Assembly: GCA_036268485.1 (NCBI GenBank)
Contig: DATAUC010000043.1
Span: 24,134-88,133 of the forward strand
From: Bog-473 sp036268485
GTDB taxonomy: Bacteria > Actinomycetota > Acidimicrobiia > Acidimicrobiales > RAAP-2
DNA: 64,000 nucleotides
Direction: 5' to 3'
Made by a program: the position numbers and the translations under genes. Below the pieces are notes generated by a model. That model worked only from the letters and a program-made list of their open reading frames with translations. It made no database searches and was not told where the DNA came from. This document shows positions 59,118-64,000 of the stretch, piece by piece (the first letter of the stretch is position 1; each line of letters starts with the position of its first letter).

Positions 59118-59945
59118 ATGGCTGATCTGGCGGCACGCATTGACGAATTGTTCGAACGGCGTTCGGAGCTGTCCCCGCGGGACACCGACGCGGCGGCGCT
59201 GGTGGAAGAAGTCATCGCCCTGTTGGATTCGGGCCAGGCCCGGGTGGCCGAGATCGACTCCTCCAGTGGAGAGGTGGTCGTCCACGAGTGGCTGAAGAAG
59301 GCCATCTTGTTGTTCTTCGCCGTCCGGGGCATGGCGACCATTGAAGTGGGTCCCTTCGAGTACGCCGACAAGCTGCCGCTCAAGCATGACTTCGCGGCGG
59401 CGGGTGTGCGGGTGGTGCCTGGAGCGTCGGCCCGCTGGGGATCCTTTTTGTCGCGCGGCGTCATCCTCATGCCCTCCTACGTCAACATCGGAGCCTGGGT
59501 CGGCCCCGATACCATGGTGGACACTTGGGCCACCGTGGCCTCATGCGCCCAGATCGGCGCCCGCGTGCACCTCTCTGGAGGTGTGGGCATCGGCGGCGTG
59601 CTCGAGCCGCCGAACGCCCGCCCCGTCGTCGTCGAGGACGACGCCTTCATTGGCAGCCGTTGCATGGTGACCGACGGGGCCCGGGTGGGCCAGGGCGCCG
59701 TCCTGGGTGCCGGCACCATCTTGAACCCGTCGATCCCGGTTATCGACGCCGAGACCGGTGCCGAGATCAGCCGGGGCGTCGTGCCGCCCTGGAGTGTGGC
59801 CGTCTCGGCCAGCCGGCGCCGCGAGTATCCAGGCGGCGAGTTCTTCCTGCCTTGCGTGCTGATCATCAAGCAGCTGAGTGAAGGCGAGCGCCACGACAAG
59901 GTGCAGCTGAACGAGGTGCTGCGCACCCACAGCGTCAGTACCTGA
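59118..59945 (+). CDS. dapD: Tetrahydrodipicolinate N-succinyltransferase
   Basis: 275 aa. A left-handed beta-helix (hexapeptide repeat) enzyme using succinyl-CoA. Seen: M-P-S-Y-V-N-I-G-A-W-V-G, T-W-A-T-V-A-S-C-A-Q-I-G, H-L-S-G-G-V-G-I-G-G-V-L-E-P and D-D-A-F-I-G-S-R-C. It proves that this organism uses the succinylase branch of diaminopimelate synthesis. Confidence 0.95.
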   Translation: MADLAARIDELFERRSELSPRDTDAAALVEEVIALLDSGQARVAEIDSSSGEVVVHEWLKKAILLFFAVRGMATIEVGPFEYADKLPLKHDFAAAGVRVVPGASARWGSFLSRGVILMPSYVNIGAWVGPDTMVDTWATVASCAQIGARVHLSGGVGIGGVLEPPNARPVVVEDDAFIGSRCMVTDGARVGQGAVLGAGTILNPSIPVIDAETGAEISRGVVPPWSVAVSASRRREYPGGEFFLPCVLIIKQLSEGERHDKVQLNEVLRTHSVST

Positions 59946-59950
59946 GTGCC

Positions 59951-61012
59951 GTGACGGACCTGCTGGCCGCGACAGCCGACCTCATCGGTATCGCTTCCCT
60001 CAGTCATGAAGAGCAAGCTCTGGCCGATCTGGTCGAGGCGCGCCTCACCGCCTGTCCCTGGTTATCCGTCCAACGGGTCGAGGACAACGTGGTGGCCCGC
60101 ACCTCTTTGGGACACAACCAGCGCCTCTTGTTGGCCGGCCACCTCGATACGGTGCCACCCAACCACAACACCGAACCCCGACTGGACGGCGACACGTTGT
60201 TCGGCTTGGGCGCGTCGGACATGAAGGGCGGCCTGGCCGTCATGCTGGATCTGGCCACCACTGTCAGTGCGCCATCGGTCGATCTCACGTGGTGCTTCTA
60301 CGCCTGCGAGGAGATCGGTCGAGCTGACAGCGGATTGCTGGTGCTCTGGAACCAATACCCCGAACTCCTGGCGGCCGATGCCGCCATCTTGGGCGAGCCC
60401 ACCGACGCGTTGGTCGAAGCGGGATGCCAGGGGACGATGCGGGTGCGCATCACACTGCAGGGCGTGCGGGCCCACACGGCCAGACCCTTCGCCGGACGCA
60501 ACGCCATCCATCGCCTGGCCGCTGTGTTGAACGTGGTGGCCGATTGGGAGGGCCGCACCGCCATGCTGGACGGCTGCGCCTTCGCCGAGCAATTGCAGAC
60601 GGTGGCCATCGACGGGGGAGTGGCGGCCAACGTGGTGCCTGACCGGGCCAGCCTCACGCTGAACTTCCGCTATGCCCCGGACCGGAACGGTGCCGAGGCC
60701 GAGGCTTTCCTACGGGACCTTCTCGCTGGCACGTTCGATGAAGCCGAGGGTGACGAGTGGACCCTGCTTGACGCGTCCGACGGTGCCCCGCCCGCCTTGG
60801 ACCATCCGCTGCTGGCCGCACTGGTGTCCAGCGCCGGGGAGCCGCCCAAAGCCAAGGTGGGCTGGACGGACGTAGCTTCGTTCTGGGAGCACGGCGTGCC
60901 GGCAGCCAACTTCGGACCGGGCGATCCATTGTTGGCCCATCACTCCGATGAATGTGTGACCAGGACCCAACTCGAGCGAACCCGGGCCGTGCTGGCCGCG
61001 CTCATTGCTTGA
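59951..61012 (+). CDS. dapE: Succinyl-diaminopimelate desuccinylase
   Basis: 353 aa of the M20 zinc peptidase family. Metal ligands lie in G-H-L-D-T-V-P, G-A-S-D-M-K-G-G, C-E-E-I-G and the C-terminal H-H-S-D-E. A dimerisation domain lies between about residues 170 and 280. GTG 59951 follows dapD by five bases. It releases succinate, giving LL-diaminopimelate for DapF. Confidence 0.93.
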   Translation: MTDLLAATADLIGIASLSHEEQALADLVEARLTACPWLSVQRVEDNVVARTSLGHNQRLLLAGHLDTVPPNHNTEPRLDGDTLFGLGASDMKGGLAVMLDLATTVSAPSVDLTWCFYACEEIGRADSGLLVLWNQYPELLAADAAILGEPTDALVEAGCQGTMRVRITLQGVRAHTARPFAGRNAIHRLAAVLNVVADWEGRTAMLDGCAFAEQLQTVAIDGGVAANVVPDRASLTLNFRYAPDRNGAEAEAFLRDLLAGTFDEAEGDEWTLLDASDGAPPALDHPLLAALVSSAGEPPKAKVGWTDVASFWEHGVPAANFGPGDPLLAHHSDECVTRTQLERTRAVLAALIA

Positions 61013-61031
61013 GCTGACTACCGACGCCCTA

Positions 61032-61412
61032 CTACTTCACCGTGATGGTGCCCACCATGTACTGGTGGATGTTGCAGATGTAGTGGTACGTGCCGGCCTT
61101 GCTGGGGGCCTTGAAGGTCTTGGTCTGGTTGTCCTTGATGTCGCCGGTATCGAACTGGCCACCGGTGGCGGTCAAGGTGTGAGTGGCCGAGTCCTTGTTG
61201 GTGACCGAAATGGTGGCCCCGGGGGACACCGTCGTCGTCATGGGCGAGAACATGAAGTTCGAGATGGTGATGGAGGTGCTGGAAGATCCAGCGCTCGAAG
61301 ACCCTCCCGAGCTGGCGCTCGGACTGCCTTTGCCGCCGCCGCAGGCGGCAAGGAGCAGGGCACCGGCCAATAGCAGCCCGACACCTGCCCCGCTCCTTGT
61401 CGCGTTGCGCAT
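61032..61412 (-). CDS. Cupredoxin domain lipoprotein
   Basis: 126 aa. A type II signal peptide with lipobox L-L-A-A-C (Cys24) and an S/G-rich linker precede a small blue-copper fold. Type 1 copper ligands are His78, Cys113, His116 and Met119 (C-N-I-H-Q-Y-M). It should be an outer-face membrane-anchored electron carrier. Three bases after the Tat ferritin-like gene, it ends the four-gene minus-strand set. Confidence 0.85.
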   Translation of the reverse strand: MRNATRSGAGVGLLLAGALLLAACGGGKGSPSASSGGSSSAGSSSTSITISNFMFSPMTTTVSPGATISVTNKDSATHTLTATGGQFDTGDIKDNQTKTFKAPSKAGTYHYICNIHQYMVGTITVK

Positions 61413-61415
61413 GGC

Positions 61416-62231
61416 TTAGAGCGCCTGGCTGGTCGAGCTGAACGCGATGGGCGATCCAGCTGACGTCTGGGCGCCGGGGTACTCACCCAGCACGTAGTAC
61501 AGGATGGCAATGTGCTGCATCTCGACCGGCTGGATGGAGGACGACAGGCCGATGGCCGCCGCGCTCTTCAGCATGGACGTCTCGGCCTGGTATGTCTCGG
61601 CCGCGATGGTCTCGAGCGTCAGCGCCAACTGGGCCAGGCCCGTGATGTCGGTTACGTTGCCGAAGTCCGTCTGCACGGTGGGCGTCAGCGTCGGGTTCGT
61701 CACCGTCACCTTGGCCTTACCGTTGGATTTCAGGACACCGTTCCAGGCGGCTGCGTGCTGGGTGTGCTGCGCTTTTGCCGTGGTGGCAAACGTGCCGATG
61801 GCCGGAGGCACCGTGCCCAACTTGCCTGCCGTGGCAGCTGAAAGGCCGGCCGCGTAGGCGAAGACGGCCAGGTTTTCCAACGACGCTGCCACCGCAGCGA
61901 CCGCCAGGTCGCCGGTCAATCCCTTGGGTGGGAAGGCGGCGGCATCGACCGACGAGAATGACGACAGCTTCCTGGTTGACGCACCCGCCATGGCGGGCGA
62001 GCCGATCACCATGAGGGCAGCGCCACCAGCAGCAGCCGCGCCGGCACCCATGAGGAAGGTCCGTCGCGAGGTCGAACGACCGGTCGTGGAGCCCTTCATG
62101 CTGTCAATCATGTTGGAAATGCCCTGGCGCATCGCCGGCATCCCAACGTCATTGTGCATCTCGTCGAGGTCCTTGGTCATGGACAGCAGTTCGGCTTCGG
62201 TGCCTGAGAAGACTTCCTTGGACTTACTCAC
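61416..62231 (-). CDS. Tat-exported ferritin-like diiron protein
   Basis: 271 aa. An unusually long 54-residue cytoplasmic lead precedes the Tat motif S-R-R-T-F-L-M-G (R56-R57) and hydrophobic stretch. The exported part has a Ferritin_2-like four-helix pattern: E119 (S-L-E-N-L-A), H156/H159 (Q-H-T-Q-H), E207/E212 (T-L-E-T-I-A-A-E-T-Y) and E237-x-x-H240. It is likely a diiron redox or iron-storage protein outside the membrane. GTG 62231 overlaps the stop of its paralogue. Confidence 0.8.
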   Translation of the reverse strand: MSKSKEVFSGTEAELLSMTKDLDEMHNDVGMPAMRQGISNMIDSMKGSTTGRSTSRRTFLMGAGAAAAGGAALMVIGSPAMAGASTRKLSSFSSVDAAAFPPKGLTGDLAVAAVAASLENLAVFAYAAGLSAATAGKLGTVPPAIGTFATTAKAQHTQHAAAWNGVLKSNGKAKVTVTNPTLTPTVQTDFGNVTDITGLAQLALTLETIAAETYQAETSMLKSAAAIGLSSSIQPVEMQHIAILYYVLGEYPGAQTSAGSPIAFSSTSQAL

Positions 62232-63088
62232 TTGACTGCTCCTTGCTTGGCCGGGGCGGCCATGTTGGTCTTGTAGAAGGCATTGGGGAAGCCCAACGAC
62301 CCGGCTACGGCCGGCAGTGCAGCACCGGTGCCCGGGGCGAGGGAGATGAGCTGCGGTGCGCCCGCCTTGAGGAGGGCCTGCACGGCCAGCAGGACGCTGA
62401 CGTGCTGGGCTTCGATCCCCATGACCGAGGCAAAGAGCGCCTTGTTGGAAGTGGCCTTGGCCAGGACGGTGTCCTTGATGTAGGTCTCGGCCGCGATGTT
62501 CTCCAGTTCGAGGGCCAGGGCGACGACGCCGAGGGCCCCTTGGGCCGGTGTGGCGGAGCCGAGTGACTGGACCGCCTTGTTGACGACGGGCACGAAGGCC
62601 GGGTCGGGCTTGGTCTGCTTCTTGCCGCCGAGGTGCTTGGCCGCCGAGTTGAAGGCGTCAGCGTGCTGGGCGTGCTGTCCCATGGTGACCTGGCAGAACT
62701 TGGTCACCACGCCGTTGGCGGAAGCGCCACCGATGTAGGGCAGCGTCAGCGCTGTCTTGTAGGTGGCCACGGCCAGGTTCTCGATGGATGCCGCAGTCTG
62801 GAGGACCTGCACATCACTCGAGCTCTTGGCCGCCGCGGCGGTTGCCAGGATGCCGACCAGGGCGGCTCCACCGGCTGCTCCGAGCAGGGTGGCACCTCCG
62901 AAGGAGGACAAGAGCCCACGCTGGTGCTCTTCATGGAAGGCCAGATTCTCGGCCTCGTCTGAATGCTGGCTCGAATGGCTCAGCTCGACCAGTTCCTCGA
63001 GCGACGCCTGAGTGGACGCCATGCCATCGGCATGGGTGTCTTGAGATTCTTCGAGCAACTCGGTGAGTGCTCTCGGATCTGCGGTCAT
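62228..63088 (-). CDS. Membrane-anchored ferritin-like diiron protein (paralogue)
   Basis: 286 aa. A 58-residue polar lead is followed by a hydrophobic segment (about 61-87), then the same metal pattern as the downstream paralogue: E103, H139/H142, E194/E196/E201 and E226-x-x-H229. At the place of the twin arginine the sequence is H-Q-R-G-L-L, so the Tat signal seems lost and the segment may act as a membrane anchor. ATG 63088 has AGGAGG upstream; the longer reading to 63133 lacks support. Confidence 0.75.
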   Translation of the reverse strand: MTADPRALTELLEESQDTHADGMASTQASLEELVELSHSSQHSDEAENLAFHEEHQRGLLSSFGGATLLGAAGGAALVGILATAAAAKSSSDVQVLQTAASIENLAVATYKTALTLPYIGGASANGVVTKFCQVTMGQHAQHADAFNSAAKHLGGKKQTKPDPAFVPVVNKAVQSLGSATPAQGALGVVALALELENIAAETYIKDTVLAKATSNKALFASVMGIEAQHVSVLLAVQALLKAGAPQLISLAPGTGAALPAVAGSLGFPNAFYKTNMAAPAKQGAVK

Positions 63089-63159
63089 GATGACCTCCTC
63101 CTGTATGGGTTTCTCCCTATTCGGAGAGCCCACCCAGTTGGATGTCGAAAAGATTGCGC

Positions 63160-63963
63160 TTAGGCGGCACTTCCGTGGCGAGCCAGCTTCGAGAAGGCGG
63201 ACTCCAACAAATGAAGGTCGCCCTGCCCCGGCAAGCGATCAACCCTTCGGTCAATGCGCGCGGCCATGGTCTGCCCGACCTCGCCCTCAAAGAGGTACTT
63301 CACCAAGAAGCCGACTTCTTCTTCGGGCATGACCCCTGAACCAACCGGGCGCCACAAGTGTTTGAGGGCAAAGCGGGTGAGCTTCTGAGCCTTGGGGCTC
63401 TCGGAAAGGCGCCGCCCGGCTTCGGAGGCATAGAAGTCGATGTGGCCGCCTTCTTGTTTCATGATCCGTTTGAGGAGCTCGCGCAGCGTCGAGTGGTCGG
63501 CTCGCTCGGCCAGCCGGGCATAGCCAGCCTGGGTGGTCCACTCGTTGATGGCCCCCCAGGTCATGTGCAGGGCGATGAATGCCTTGCCGGCGAAGGCGGC
63601 CGAGCCGATCGTCGAAAAGGTCGAGATCGCTTCCTTGCGGCGGCGCTTCTGGCGCAGGGCGGCGATCCGGGGTGCTCCGGCTTCCTCACCGTGGGCTTCG
63701 AGGACCTGGCCGATGGCTTCGCCGTGCCACATCTCCTCGAAGACCCAGCAGGACAGAAATGAGGTGATCTCCGGGTCCTGATGGGCCGGGGTCAGGAGGA
63801 GATCCCGCAGGTAGCACACCGTGTGGTGCTCCACGTCGTGCATGTAGCGCAAGCTGCGCAAGGCGGCGGCGGGGAGGGGCTGGTCCCTGAAATCGTCGAA
63901 GTTGATGCCTTCGAGGTTCAGCCGGCCCGCTCGTTGCCGGTACGAATCGATCGTTGTTCTCAT
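63160..63963 (-). CDS. Cytoplasmic ferritin-like diiron protein
   Basis: 267 aa with no signal peptide. Likely diiron ligands are E45 (D-V-E-H-H), E77-x-x-H80 (E-E-M-W-H), E141 (I-N-E-W) and E171-x-x-H174 (Q-E-G-G-H). The pattern resembles acyl-desaturase/ferritin-like oxidases more than storage ferritins. It lies 71 bp upstream of the two exported ferritin-like genes. ATG 63963 is about 37 bp from the window edge, so its promoter is only partly visible. Confidence 0.7.
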   Translation of the reverse strand: MRTTIDSYRQRAGRLNLEGINFDDFRDQPLPAAALRSLRYMHDVEHHTVCYLRDLLLTPAHQDPEITSFLSCWVFEEMWHGEAIGQVLEAHGEEAGAPRIAALRQKRRRKEAISTFSTIGSAAFAGKAFIALHMTWGAINEWTTQAGYARLAERADHSTLRELLKRIMKQEGGHIDFYASEAGRRLSESPKAQKLTRFALKHLWRPVGSGVMPEEEVGFLVKYLFEGEVGQTMAARIDRRVDRLPGQGDLHLLESAFSKLARHGSAA

Positions 63964-64000
63964 GGCGCCTACTATTCGGACCAGAGGCTGGGCCCGGATG

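Overview
The window is high-GC, densely packed bacterial chromosome with about 62 protein genes, mostly on the + strand. No rRNA, tRNA, CRISPR array, prophage or insertion sequence was seen, and no gene-free stretch exceeds 300 bases. The organism looks like a member of the Actinomycetota, probably outside the classical actinomycetes; Acidimicrobiia is my best guess. The support is an MtrA/MtrB/GerMN-lipoprotein operon, an F420-type luciferase-fold oxidoreductase, a class II DAHP synthase, an Rv2578c-type radical SAM protein behind an actinobacterial LexA box, a single-membrane-segment FtsK, and many GTG/TTG starts with apparently leaderless promoters. The class-level placement is inference from gene style, not from a marker tree.

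Region 1 (1-9.2 kb) is accessory: the tail of a CoxE-like VWA protein, a histidine phosphatase, an SDR, an ECF sigma factor coupled to a membrane protein, a DHFR-fold reductase, a serine hydrolase, a PH-like membrane protein, and a secreted repeat protein ending in a GH25-like lysozyme domain, translationally coupled to class II DAHP synthase. Region 2 (9.2-16.7 kb) holds an LLM oxidoreductase, nadD-(small membrane protein)-rsfS, mtrA-mtrB-GerMN lipoprotein, a Tat-exported solute-binding protein and a XerC/D recombinase.

Region 3 (16.7-37.9 kb) is a conserved core array: rpsB-tsf-pyrH-frr-cdsA-dxr-rseP-ispG-proS, then rimP-nusA-ylxR-infB-rbfA-truB-ribF, then rpsO-pnp-M16 peptidase. It joins ribosome and translation-factor production, RNA turnover, and the MEP isoprenoid steps dxr and ispG. 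Region 4 (37.9-44.7 kb) carries dapB, two paralogous TetR regulators around a zinc-finger rhomboid, a diiron protein, dapA and RNase J.

Region 5 (44.7-53.5 kb) has a second secreted repeat protein (SGNH hydrolase), the LexA-box radical SAM gene divergent from ftsK, a D,D-carboxypeptidase, thrB and a DUF4389-type membrane protein. Region 6 (53.5-61 kb) is miaB-miaA-dapF-hflX-dapC-dapD-dapE. With dapA and dapB this gives the complete succinylase route from aspartate semialdehyde to meso-diaminopimelate within about 23 kb. Region 7 (61-64 kb) is a minus-strand operon of three ferritin-like diiron proteins, at least one Tat-exported, followed by a cupredoxin lipoprotein.

The features most worth a second look are the ferritin/cupredoxin operon, the two repeat proteins that share one domain but carry different hydrolases, the recurrent TANNNT box 5-10 nt upstream of 18 start codons, the ATA start that ylxR appears to need, and the LexA box placed in a promoter spacer.
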